From: Actinomycetales bacterium
GTDB lineage: Bacteria; Actinomycetota; Actinomycetes; Actinomycetales; Cellulomonadaceae
NCBI GenBank assembly: GCA_015655615.1
Contig: JAATES010000113.1
Location: 1 to 10,115, forward strand
Direction: 5' to 3'
DNA: 10,115 nt
Part shown: piece after piece, positions 1 through 6,870 of the stretch
Numbering within the stretch: position 1 is the stretch's first letter
Layout of the letters: every line of letters starts with the position of its first letter
Translations under genes and position numbers: made by a program
The notes under the pieces: generated by a model
Told to the model about the DNA's origin: nothing
Databases searched by the model: none
What the model saw: the letters and a program-made list of their open reading frames with translations, nothing else

Positions 1-1240
1 CTGCACCGAGGTGGAGAACGAGTCGTAGGGGTGGTGCAGCAGCACGTCACGGCGGCGGATCGCCGCGAAGATGTCGGTGGGCGTCGCGCTTTCGACCTCG
101 GCCAGGTACCGGTTGGTCGTCGGGACGAAGCGCGGATACTGCAGGGCGGGCCGTTCGAGGTCGGCGATGAGGTGGAGTCCGGTGAGGTCGAGCGGGGCGG
201 GCAGGGTGTAGACCTCGGCGTCGGACACCGAGCTCACGCGTGAGGATGTGGCGGACGCGGGGGCTGATGCCGTCGGCGATCTCGAGCCGGACCGGAGGCC
301 CGAAGCGCCGTCGTAGCAACTCCTTCTCCATGGCCTTGAGGAGGTTCTCGGCATCGTCCTCCTCGACCTCGACGTCCTCATTGCGGGTGACCCGGAACGT
401 GTGGTGCTCGGAGATCTCCATGCCGGGGAACAACGTGTCCAGGTGCTCGGCGATGACCTCCTCGATCGGCACGAACGACGTCGGGCCCTTCGCACCGGAT
501 GCCGTCTGGGTGGAGGGGGCGCTGGGCCGCCCGCGGGCATCCACGGCGATGAAGCGGGGCAGCAGTGGCGGCACCTTGACCCGCGCGAAGTGCTCCTTGC
601 CGGTGTGGGGGTTGCGAACGACCACGGCGAGGTTCAAGGAGAGCCCGGAGATGTACGGGAAGGGGTGTGCCGGGTCGACGGCGAGGGGAGTGAGGACGGG
701 GAAGATCTGCCGCCGGAAGAACTTGCGCAGCCGCTCCTGCTCGGTCAGGGACAGATCCACCCAGTGCACCAGGGTGATGCCCTCGGCGGCCAGTGCAGGC
801 TGGACCTGGTCGGAGAACACCGCGGCATGGCGCGCCATCAGAGCGTGCGCATGCTCACTGATCTGTTCCAGCACCTGGTGGGGGCTCAGCCCTGAGGCGG
901 CGGGGACAGCGAGCCCGGTGGCGATGCGACGTTTGAGTCCGGCCACGCGGACCATGAAGAACTCATCGAGGTTCGAGGCGAAGATCGCCAGGAAGCGCAC
1001 CCGTTCCAGCAGGGGAAGCGAGTCATCCTCAGCGAGCTCCAGGACTCGCTGATTGAACGCGAGCCAGCTGGTCTCCCTGTCCAGGAACCGGTCCGCGGGC
1101 AAGGGGACGAGCTCGGCGGCCCCGGCCCCGGCCTCCGGCTGCGGGCTCGTGGCACCGTCGGACTCCGGCTGGTCCGGTCCGGTGGCGATGTGCTCCGCGA
1201 TGTGCTCGGCGAGCTCCGGGGCCATTCTCTGCTGGGTCAT
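1..1240 (-). CDS. ppk: Polyphosphate kinase 1 (PPK1), N-terminal part, frameshifted and cut by the window edge
   Basis: PPK1 reversibly moves the gamma phosphate of ATP onto inorganic polyphosphate. The PPK N-terminal helical domain is clear at residues about 50-155, with [20 protein letters not shown] and [18 protein letters not shown]. The head domain follows, with [17 protein letters not shown] at about 192-208 and [12 protein letters not shown]. The initial frame then turns into Arg/Pro-rich text after residue ~338 and stops at 47-49. The neighbouring minus frame continues the family sequence to the window edge, with [20 protein letters not shown] and FSTSVQ, so there is a frameshift near 223-229. 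The C-terminal catalytic part carrying the phosphorylated histidine lies outside the window. The ATG at 1240-1238 overlaps the mshD stop (ATGA), which suggests translational coupling. Codons 12-19 hold a small tandem repeat (EHIA twice). The family call is near certain; whether the gene is intact is not. Confidence 0.93.
223..229 (-). other. Apparent frameshift site in ppk
   Basis: On the minus strand the bases GGTGTCC lie where the expected protein would read REL-GV-SDAEVY. Upstream codons have their third base at positions congruent to 2 modulo 3; the downstream PPK-like frame has it at positions congruent to 1. Adding one GT dinucleotide (GTGT to GTGTGT) would join the frames exactly as [21 protein letters not shown]. 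Dropping one G would also join them. Either a dinucleotide contraction in the organism or a base-calling or assembly error explains it. I see no slippery heptamer or other recoding signal. Confidence 0.85.
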
Positions 1241-2283
1241 CGCTCTATCGTGGCATTCCCAGCAGGCCCCTGGCTATCGCTGGGAGCAGCGGGTCCGTAC
1301 TGCACGTCGGTCGCGGCCGTGCGAAAACCCGCCCGTTCATAGGTCGCCACGGCGGCCAGGTTCGTGGCATCGGTCCACAACTCGGCGGTGGTCAGCCCGG
1401 ATGCCCGCAGAGAGGCCAGCGCGAGGGTGGTCAGACGCCGTCCCCAGCCGCGTCCCTGCGCCTGCGGATCGACCGCCAGGACGTACAACTCTCCGGTTGA
1501 GCCGGTCCGCCGGGCCTCGGGAGTGATCTTCGTCCAGACCGCTGCCACGAGGGGACCGTCGTCGGCGATGGACTCTCCACCGGGGCCGCCGCCGCCGCGC
1601 ACGACGAAGAAGCCCTGGGCGTCGAACCATTCCTCGGCCATCCGGGCGTGCAGGTCCGCCAGCGTGAGCCGGCCTTGCTCCGGGTGGTGGGCGAAGGCCC
1701 GGGCATTGAGCGTCAGCCAGGCCTCCTCATCCCGCCCCGGCTGGAAGGCCTGCACCAGTGAGTCGGGCCCGAGCGAGGCGATGACCATCGGAACCGAGGG
1801 AATCCACGGCAGCTCTTCGCTGCTGCTGGCGGGATTGAGGGTTCGTTCCATCCGCCGGAGCTCGCGCACCACGGTCAGCGACTCGGCGGCCGCGAGGGCT
1901 TGTGCGGCAGCGAGATTGCCATGAGCCCACACCCGCAGGGTGCCGTGCTGGCCAGGCTCACCCGAGCGGCTCGGCAGGCTCGCGTCACGCCGGGCGGTGC
2001 GCAGCAGGGTCCGGCCGACGCCGTGGCGACGTGCCTGCGGATGCACCACGAGCTCCGCGCTCGCCGCAGGTCCGCGCCGGTCGATCTGCGCATAGCCGAC
2101 GACCCCTCCGCCCTCATCGTGGGCCACGACGTGCGTGATGTCGGGGTCTCGGGAGGAGAGATCGAGCAACGGCTGTTCCGAGAGCGGGGCCACTCCGTCG
2201 GCTGCGCTCGCGGCCGCGGCGAGTACCTGGACATTCGCGCGGCCGCCGTCGTCCAGCGGTCCGATGGTGAGGCGTGTGGTCAT
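1237..2283 (-). CDS. mshD: Mycothiol synthase MshD (tandem GNAT acetyltransferase)
   Basis: MshD transfers acetyl from acetyl-CoA to Cys-GlcN-Ins, the last step of mycothiol synthesis in the cytoplasm. The protein is 348 residues, somewhat longer than the roughly 315 of the mycobacterial enzyme, and has two GNAT domains. The first has [18 protein letters not shown] at about 77-94, giving the acetyl-CoA loop RHGVG. The second has [19 protein letters not shown] at about 193-211 and [20 protein letters not shown] at 264-283, then [17 protein letters not shown] at 304-320. NARAF-HHPEQG and the LYVL-VDP-QGRG-GR block are characteristic of MshD. I chose the ATG at 2283-2281: the open frame extends further upstream, but that stretch is not family-like and runs into the esterase gene. 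GGGA just upstream may serve as a weak ribosome site. The stop overlaps the ppk start by four bases. The esterase ends 67 bases upstream across a hairpin, so co-transcription with it is uncertain. Confidence 0.93.
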   Translation of the reverse strand: MTTRLTIGPLDDGGRANVQVLAAAASAADGVAPLSEQPLLDLSSRDPDITHVVAHDEGGGVVGYAQIDRRGPAASAELVVHPQARRHGVGRTLLRTARRDASLPSRSGEPGQHGTLRVWAHGNLAAAQALAAAESLTVVRELRRMERTLNPASSSEELPWIPSVPMVIASLGPDSLVQAFQPGRDEEAWLTLNARAFAHHPEQGRLTLADLHARMAEEWFDAQGFFVVRGGGGPGGESIADDGPLVAAVWTKITPEARRTGSTGELYVLAVDPQAQGRGWGRRLTTLALASLRASGLTTAELWTDATNLAAVATYERAGFRTAATDVQYGPAAPSDSQGPAGNATIER

Positions 2284-2301
2284 GGTCCCATCACACCACG
2301 C

Positions 2302-2345
2302 GCCGCAGGTCCGGCTTGCCGCAGCGTGAGGCCCACCTGCGGCAA
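2302..2345 (-). terminator. Strong hairpin between esterase and mshD, with an alternative pairing partner
   Basis: Positions 2316-2324 and 2337-2345 form a perfect 9-bp inverted repeat (TTGCCGCAG / CTGCGGCAA). It is extended by GTG/CAC (2326-2328 with 2334-2336) past one bulged C, leaving a 5-base loop. It begins six bases after the esterase stop in the direction of transcription, so a terminator for that gene is the simplest reading, although there is no U-tract. Part of the 5' arm (2335-2343) can instead pair perfectly over 9 bp with 2302-2310, closer to the mshD start, so two folds compete. Hairpin geometry is read directly; function is inferred. Confidence 0.5.
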
Positions 2346-2350
2346 CAGGC

Positions 2351-3466
2351 TCAGGGAAGTCGGTCCGAGGCGAAGACCAGGCCATAGGGAATGGCTGCGC
2401 GGGCCATCGCCCAGGTGTGATCGCGATCCACTTCGGTACGCAGCACCACATCGTGCCCGCGTTCGGTCAGCTGGGCGCCCAGAGTGGTCATGGCCGTGAC
2501 CCGTTCCTCCTCGCTGCTGTCCGCCATGTCCATGAAGATCGACATCGGACCCGCGAAGGCGAGATCCGGGACGTAGTGGGACGGGGTGTGGTCGGCGAAC
2601 TCGGCTTCGGTCGCCATCATCGCCCGGCCGCCGTCCCCGGGGTCGGGGTAGCCCTCGATGGCCAGGATCGTCGCGAACAGGGCATTGTGCCGCAGGCCGA
2701 TGTCCAGGGAACAGTAGGCACCGGCGGACATCCCGCCGATGATCCGGTGGCTGCGGTCGGCGGCGGTCTGGTAGTGCGCATCGATCCAGGTGACCACCGT
2801 GTCGGTCAGGAAGGACTCCACCTGTGAGCCTCCCGTGGTCGAGTTCAGGCATTCCGTGTCATTCGCGCCGGGGCCGGTGCCGTTCACGTCCGGCGCGACG
2901 ACGATCATCGGACGGATCACCCGGGCCTCGATGAGCACGTTCATCGTGTGCGCGATCTGCCCGCCCGCGAACCAGTCGCTGGAGCTGCCGGGGGTGCCGT
3001 GGATCAGGTACACCACGGGATACCGGGTGCTGGTGTCGGCGCCGTCATAGCCCGGCGGCGTGTAGACCCAGGTCGTCGAGTCCGGCATCTGGTCCGCCGC
3101 AGGAGCCGGGATCTGTACCGGTGTGGTGGTCCCGCCCCGGTTGTCCCTGGTCACGGACGGCGTGTTGACTCCGAGGTTCGCGAACGTGAGACGTGCGGCT
3201 CCCACATTGGGCACGTACCCCGAGTACGTGTTCACCCCGATGGCACTCCCGGCCAGGATCGACAGCACCGACACGATGATGGTGACCACCCGCCACAGCC
3301 GATGGCGCCAGCGGCGGCGCAGCAGGATGGTGGCCATCAGCAGGACGATCCCGAATCCGAGGAGGATCGCGGTCGTGGTCCACGAGCTCAGCCAGTCCTC
3401 AGTGCCCGACAGCGCGGCCAGGACTTCGGGCGAGAGTGTGGGATCAGACGGCTCGGCGATGAACAT
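2351..3466 (-). CDS. Membrane-anchored alpha/beta-hydrolase esterase (esterase D / antigen 85-like fold)
   Basis: This 371-residue protein is predicted to hydrolyse an ester outside the membrane; the substrate is unknown. Two membrane segments lie at about 32-49 and 59-79, separated by the basic loop RRRWRHR. The positive-inside rule therefore puts both the short N-terminus and the catalytic domain outside the cell. The hydrolase domain covers about 130-365. It shows YLIHGTPGSSSDWF (oxyanion-hole region, 153-166), the nucleophile elbow GGMSAGAYCS with Ser247, and DRDHTWAMAR with likely catalytic His350. The acid residue is not certain; an Asp in FMDMADS (about 311-317) is one candidate. ATG 3466-3464 is preceded by GGGAGG at good spacing. 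The open frame extends far upstream, but only as the antisense of the next gene. It diverges from an aminoacyl-lipid synthase across 82 bases, which suggests it may deacylate aminoacyl lipids. That link is inference. Confidence 0.82.
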   Translation of the reverse strand: MFIAEPSDPTLSPEVLAALSGTEDWLSSWTTTAILLGFGIVLLMATILLRRRWRHRLWRVVTIIVSVLSILAGSAIGVNTYSGYVPNVGAARLTFANLGVNTPSVTRDNRGGTTTPVQIPAPAADQMPDSTTWVYTPPGYDGADTSTRYPVVYLIHGTPGSSSDWFAGGQIAHTMNVLIEARVIRPMIVVAPDVNGTGPGANDTECLNSTTGGSQVESFLTDTVVTWIDAHYQTAADRSHRIIGGMSAGAYCSLDIGLRHNALFATILAIEGYPDPGDGGRAMMATEAEFADHTPSHYVPDLAFAGPMSIFMDMADSSEEERVTAMTTLGAQLTERGHDVVLRTEVDRDHTWAMARAAIPYGLVFASDRLP

Positions 3467-3548
3467 GGGACCTCCCTGCAGGATTCTATGGTGCCTGGTC
3501 TGTGCCGTGGTGGCGAATACTGCGGCTCGCGGGGAGAGACTGGAGCCT
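3467..3548. promoter_or_regulatory. Divergent intergenic region between esterase and lipid synthase
   Basis: These 82 bases must hold, or overlap, the start signals of both divergent genes. On the minus strand TAGAAT (3488-3483) resembles a -10 box, but no -35 is seen at 16-18 bases, and a start there would leave almost no leader before the ribosome site. On the plus strand TATGGT (3487-3492) fits TANNNT with no convincing -35. The plus ribosome site is probably GGGGAGAG at 3531-3538. I see no clear operator. Confidence 0.3.
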
Positions 3549-5183
3549 ATGGTCCAGCGACAGGAGGGCTCCCTGCACCCCTGGCGCCGCCGTGACAGGG
3601 TACGCTCCATGGCCGCAACCGTGGCGGTGGTCGTCGCGGTGGTGGGGATGGTGTCTGCCTCGTCCCCGCCGTTGCGCCGCCGCCTCGCAGTGGTCCTGGA
3701 CCTTGTCCCCGGCGTGGTTCCCACCACGGCCGCTCTGGTGCTCGTCCTGGTGTCGGTGGCCCTGTTGCTGACGGCCCGCGGGTTGCGCCGGGGCCAGCGA
3801 CTGGCCTGGGTGACGACGCTAGCGCTGCTGGCGCTCTCGGCAATCCTGCATCTGGCCAAGGGTCTCGACATCGAGGAGACCATCGTCGCGACAGCGGCCG
3901 TTGCCTGGATGAGCTTCCAGCATGACGCATTCGCGGTGCTTCCCACTCGTGTGGCGGCTCGCCGTGCTGCGCTGCTCGCCGGTGCGGGAGCGGTGCTGGT
4001 GGTGGGGTGCCTCGCCGCGGGTGGTCTGGCCTCAGCGCACCATCGGCTCGTCCACGCCGAGCGGATGGTGTCCCCGCTTCTGATCCTGACGGGAGCCGCA
4101 CTCATCGCTGCCGCACTGTGGGTCGCATTGTCGCCGCGCGAACCCCGCTCGCTCAGCGGCCATGCCCATCTTCTGGAGCGGGAACGGGCCCGCGCCATCG
4201 TGGAGCGGTACGGCACCGGAACCCTGGACTATTTCGCACTGCGCGATGACAAGGACTGGTTCTTCGTGGAGCGGTCCGTGGTGGCGCACACGGTACGCGC
4301 CGGGGTGTGCCTGGTGTCCCCGGACCCCATCGGACCCGCAGCCGAACGCGACGAGGTCTGGGAGGAGTTCCTGCACTTTGTGGCGGCCCAGGGCTGGTCG
4401 GTGGCCGTCCTCGGCGCCTCGGCGCCGTGGTTGCCCCGCTATGAGTCCAGTGGCCTGCGGCCGGTGTACCTGGGCGACGAGGCCCTGGTCGGCTGCGCGG
4501 ATTTCACGCTGGCCGGTGGGGACCGCAAGTCGCTGCGGCAGGCGGTCTCACGCGTGGCTCGGGAGGGCTACACGACGTCGTTCCACGATCCCGCCACCTG
4601 CGACGCGGCATTGCAGGCACAACTACTCGCCATCGCCACCGCGAGCCGCCAGGGTGACACGGAGCGAGGCTTCTCCATGACGCTGTCGCGTCTCTTCGAC
4701 CCGCATGACACCGGCCTGATGCTCAGCGCGACCCGTAATGCCGACGGACGGGTGGACGCCTTCATCCAGTGGGTGCCTGCTCCCCACATCGATGGCTGGT
4801 CCCTGGACGTGATGCGCCGTCGGCTTGACGCGGAGACCCCCAACGGCCTGATGGAGGCGTGCATCGTGGCCACCATCGAGCACGTGGCGCGCGAGGGCGG
4901 CCAGGCGCTCGCGCTCAACTTCGCCGTGGAGCGCACCCTGCTGGACGGCGACCGGACCGGGGCGTGGGCGCAGCTGACCCGGCCGATCCTCCAGCAACTC
5001 CGTGCACGCACGCAGATGGCGTCTCTGGCCGCCTTTAACGACAAGTTCGACCCGTCCTGGGTACCGCGTTACGTCGTCCTGGACTCGGTCGAGTTCGTCG
5101 CCACCCAGGGGCTGGTGATGGCTGACGCGGAGGGGATCACTGAGATCCCCGTCATGGGGCGGTACCTGGGCCGACGCATATGA
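3549..5183 (+). CDS. Aminoacyl-lipid synthase, MprF/DUF2156 type (phosphatidylglycerol lysyl- or alanyltransferase-like)
   Basis: Enzymes of this family move an amino acid from aminoacyl-tRNA onto a membrane lipid such as phosphatidylglycerol or diacylglycerol, lowering surface charge. The protein is 544 residues. About 5-6 membrane segments lie between residues 22 and 195, followed by a cytoplasmic dual-GNAT-fold domain at about 205-540. Family motifs are YFALRDDKDWFF (228-239), VCLVSPDPIGP (253-263), GDEALV (309-314), KSLRQAVSRVAREGY (327-341) and FNDKFDPSWVPRYVV (496-510). It is much shorter than a full MprF of about 840 residues and appears to lack the separate flippase half. It also lacks the lysyl-tRNA synthetase fusion of mycobacterial LysX. 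The amino acid and lipid cannot be told from sequence. I chose ATG 3549 because GGGGAGAG lies ten bases upstream and the frame before it is non-family sequence; ATG 3609 is an alternative. The stop overlaps the next start by ATGA. Confidence 0.85.
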   Translation: MVQRQEGSLHPWRRRDRVRSMAATVAVVVAVVGMVSASSPPLRRRLAVVLDLVPGVVPTTAALVLVLVSVALLLTARGLRRGQRLAWVTTLALLALSAILHLAKGLDIEETIVATAAVAWMSFQHDAFAVLPTRVAARRAALLAGAGAVLVVGCLAAGGLASAHHRLVHAERMVSPLLILTGAALIAAALWVALSPREPRSLSGHAHLLERERARAIVERYGTGTLDYFALRDDKDWFFVERSVVAHTVRAGVCLVSPDPIGPAAERDEVWEEFLHFVAAQGWSVAVLGASAPWLPRYESSGLRPVYLGDEALVGCADFTLAGGDRKSLRQAVSRVAREGYTTSFHDPATCDAALQAQLLAIATASRQGDTERGFSMTLSRLFDPHDTGLMLSATRNADGRVDAFIQWVPAPHIDGWSLDVMRRRLDAETPNGLMEACIVATIEHVAREGGQALALNFAVERTLLDGDRTGAWAQLTRPILQQLRARTQMASLAAFNDKFDPSWVPRYVVLDSVEFVATQGLVMADAEGITEIPVMGRYLGRRI

Positions 5184-6007
5184 TCGCCGCCCTCGCCGCG
5201 GCGCTCGCCGCCGCCGCGGCCTACGGCGTGGCCGCAGTGCTTCAGGCCGTGGCGGCCCGGCGCAGCAGTGGCCTGCGCGTCATGACCCAGCCGCTCTATG
5301 CGGCAGGTCTGGCACTGGACGGACTGGGATGGCTGGCCTCGCTCCTGGCCGTGCGGCGGTTGCCCCTGTTCGCGGTGCAGAGCCTGCTCGCAGGATCACT
5401 GGTCGTCACTGTGGTGCTGTCCCGGATCTTTCTCCAGGCGAGACTGCGTCGCCGCGACGGCATGGCCATCGCTGTGATCGTGCTGTCGCTGGCCGTCCTG
5501 GCGTTCGGCGCCGGGGACCAGCCAGCACAGGCCTCACCGTCCGGATTCGGTGTCGGAATGCTCCTCGGTGCCGTCGTGATGGCCGTCGGGGCAGGCCTGC
5601 TCTACCGTCGCGGGAACGCAGCGGTGCTCGCCGTGTTGGCCGGGCTGGGCTACGGCGGTGCCGCCCTGGCCGCGCGAGGGGCGCATGGCACCGCTCGCGC
5701 GGGGGAGCCGGTGGCGTCGGCGCTCGGTGACCTCCTGTGGCAGCCTGCGGTGCCCGCGCTGGCGGTCCTGGCAGTGGTGGGCGCCGTGGCCTTCGCACGG
5801 TCGTTGGAACGGGGCGATGTCGGGCGGGTGACAGCGGTGTCGTGGGTGGTGGAGATCGTTGTCCCGGGAATCGCGGGTCTGATGCTCCTGGGGGACGCCG
5901 TGCGCCCCGAATGGGCTGTGCCCGCGGTGGTCGCCGTGCTCGCTGCGATGACGGGATGCGTGGTTCTGGCCCTCAGCCCGGCACGGGAGACTCTCGGCCA
6001 CATGTGA
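5180..6007 (+). CDS. DMT/EamA-like multi-pass membrane protein, possible lipid or metabolite transporter
   Basis: The protein has 275 residues and is very hydrophobic, with about nine membrane segments (roughly 2-24, 36-58, 62-84, 94-112, 121-141, 147-165, 188-204, 218-238 and 245-266). Two related halves, small-residue-rich helices, and short basic links such as QARLRRRDG after the third helix fit the drug/metabolite transporter superfamily. I cannot name a substrate. The start ATG overlaps the stop of the lipid synthase by four bases, so the two are almost certainly translated together. Because the synthase lacks a recognisable full flippase half, and some DMT members (ArnE/ArnF) flip modified lipids, this protein could move aminoacylated lipid to the outer leaflet. 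That role is inference; an unrelated exporter or a NIPA-like carrier is also possible. Confidence 0.75.
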   Translation: MIAALAAALAAAAAYGVAAVLQAVAARRSSGLRVMTQPLYAAGLALDGLGWLASLLAVRRLPLFAVQSLLAGSLVVTVVLSRIFLQARLRRRDGMAIAVIVLSLAVLAFGAGDQPAQASPSGFGVGMLLGAVVMAVGAGLLYRRGNAAVLAVLAGLGYGGAALAARGAHGTARAGEPVASALGDLLWQPAVPALAVLAVVGAVAFARSLERGDVGRVTAVSWVVEIVVPGIAGLMLLGDAVRPEWAVPAVVAVLAAMTGCVVLALSPARETLGHM

Positions 6008-6017
6008 CAATCGTCCT

Positions 6018-6713
6018 ATGACACCCGCATCCGCTGCCGCTCAACGCGGTGTGGCGGGAGCGGTCTTCGCGACCGGTGTGGCATTGCTCTCGCATCTCCT
6101 GGCAGGGGGATCGATGCCCGGAGTCGTAGGCATCCTGGTGCCGCTGGTCCTAGCGATCATCGCCTGCGTGCTCGCGGCGCGGCTGCGGCAGGCGGTCGTG
6201 CGACTGTCCGTTTCGGTGGGACTGAGCCAGGCCATGTTCCATGCGATCTTCACCTGGTCCGCCGGGCACAGGGCGACCATGCCGATGGCGGCGGTCACGC
6301 ATGCCGGCGGCTCCGCGGGGCATGGTGGTCACCTGCCGGGACTCGACGGCATGAGCCTCGATGGAGCCCTTCTCCATGCCATGCCGATGTCGGCTGTGGC
6401 GCCGATGCCCGCTGCCGCACATATGGCGGGGCCGGGAATGTGGTGCGCTCACCTGCTTGCGGCCGTCCTGACCACCGGGGTCCTGTACCGCAGCGAGCAG
6501 ATCGCGGGGCAACTGAGAACCTGGGCGGCGCGGGCACGGTCCTGGGTCTCCCCGCACGCCCCGGGGCCGGTGGCCGACCTCATGCTGCCGCCGGCGCTGG
6601 CACTCGCCATGGTGCACCGCGAGGTCAGGCCCGGCGGCGCAGGCTTTCATCTGCTGGTCAGCCCATGGCGCGGGCCGCCCGCTCGAGACCGGTCTTGCGT
6701 GGCCTTGCCCTGA
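6018..6713 (+). CDS. His/Met-rich membrane protein of a copper-handling group
   Basis: This is a 231-residue protein with membrane segments at about 10-30, 34-55, 60-80 and 141-157. Between the third and fourth lies a loop (about 84-145) with seven His and eight Met residues, including HAGGSAGHGGH, HAMPM and AHMAGPGMWCAH. Such spaced His/Met residues are typical copper-binding features. It resembles small uncharacterised actinobacterial membrane proteins found beside CopC/CopD-type genes, as I recall the family; no enzymatic function is implied. The tail after residue 160 is basic and has no recognisable domain. The start lies ten bases after the transporter gene but has no good ribosome site, so it may depend on upstream translation. 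A hairpin 50 bases downstream probably ends this transcript. Copper binding is suggested by composition and by the next genes, not proven. Confidence 0.72.
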   Translation: MTPASAAAQRGVAGAVFATGVALLSHLLAGGSMPGVVGILVPLVLAIIACVLAARLRQAVVRLSVSVGLSQAMFHAIFTWSAGHRATMPMAAVTHAGGSAGHGGHLPGLDGMSLDGALLHAMPMSAVAPMPAAAHMAGPGMWCAHLLAAVLTTGVLYRSEQIAGQLRTWAARARSWVSPHAPGPVADLMLPPALALAMVHREVRPGGAGFHLLVSPWRGPPARDRSCVALP

Positions 6714-6762
6714 CAGCCCGCCCATGGTGGTGTGCGCCGAGGGGTGTATGGCGCAGTGTGTC

Positions 6763-6789
6763 GCAGTTCTGCCATCGGGGCGGAACTGC
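6763..6789 (+). terminator. 11-bp stem hairpin after the His/Met-rich membrane protein gene
   Basis: GCAGTTC (6763-6769) and GAACTGC (6783-6789) are perfect inverted repeats. Inner pairs T-G, G-C, C-G and C-G extend the stem to 11 bp around a 5-base loop ATCGG. It sits 49 bases after the stop at 6713 and 81 bases before copC. There is no real T-run after it, as is common in high-GC actinomycetes. A terminator is the likeliest reading; an operator for copC is the alternative. The rest of 6714-6870 holds no gene that I can support and no convincing promoter (TATCGT at 6800-6805 lacks a -35). Confidence 0.5.
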
Positions 6790-6870
6790 TCACTTCCACT
6801 ATCGTGGCCGCGGCATTGCGGTGACCCCGGAATCCTGCGACCGGTGAGCTTTCCTGAAGGAGAACGTTCC

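Noticed and set aside
223..229. Programmed ribosomal frameshift in ppk
   Set aside because: There is no slippery sequence or supporting structure, and PPK1 is not known to use recoding.
240..1052. 270-codon plus-strand open frame inside ppk
   Set aside because: It is antisense to a clear PPK1 domain, is Ser/Arg-rich, and has no ribosome site or family resemblance.
1900..2499. Plus-strand open frame across mshD and the esterase end
   Set aside because: It runs antisense through two supported genes and their intergenic hairpin, with Arg/Gly-rich composition.
3123..3548. N-terminal extension of the lipid synthase from ATG 3123
   Set aside because: It would overlap the divergent esterase by more than 340 bases, and its residues are not membrane-like or family-like.
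3467..4216. Open minus-strand frame extending the esterase upstream by 250 codons
   Set aside because: It is the antisense of the lipid synthase, is low-complexity Arg/Ser/Thr text, and a strong ribosome site supports the ATG at 3466.
6724..6870. Earlier copC start at ATG 6724
   Set aside because: It would place 49 unrelated residues and a hairpin before the signal peptide; ATG 6871 has an excellent ribosome site.
6714..6870. CsoR- or CopY-type copper operator before copC
   Set aside because: No clear G/C-tract pseudo-inverted repeat of that type is visible; the only strong symmetry is the terminator-like hairpin.
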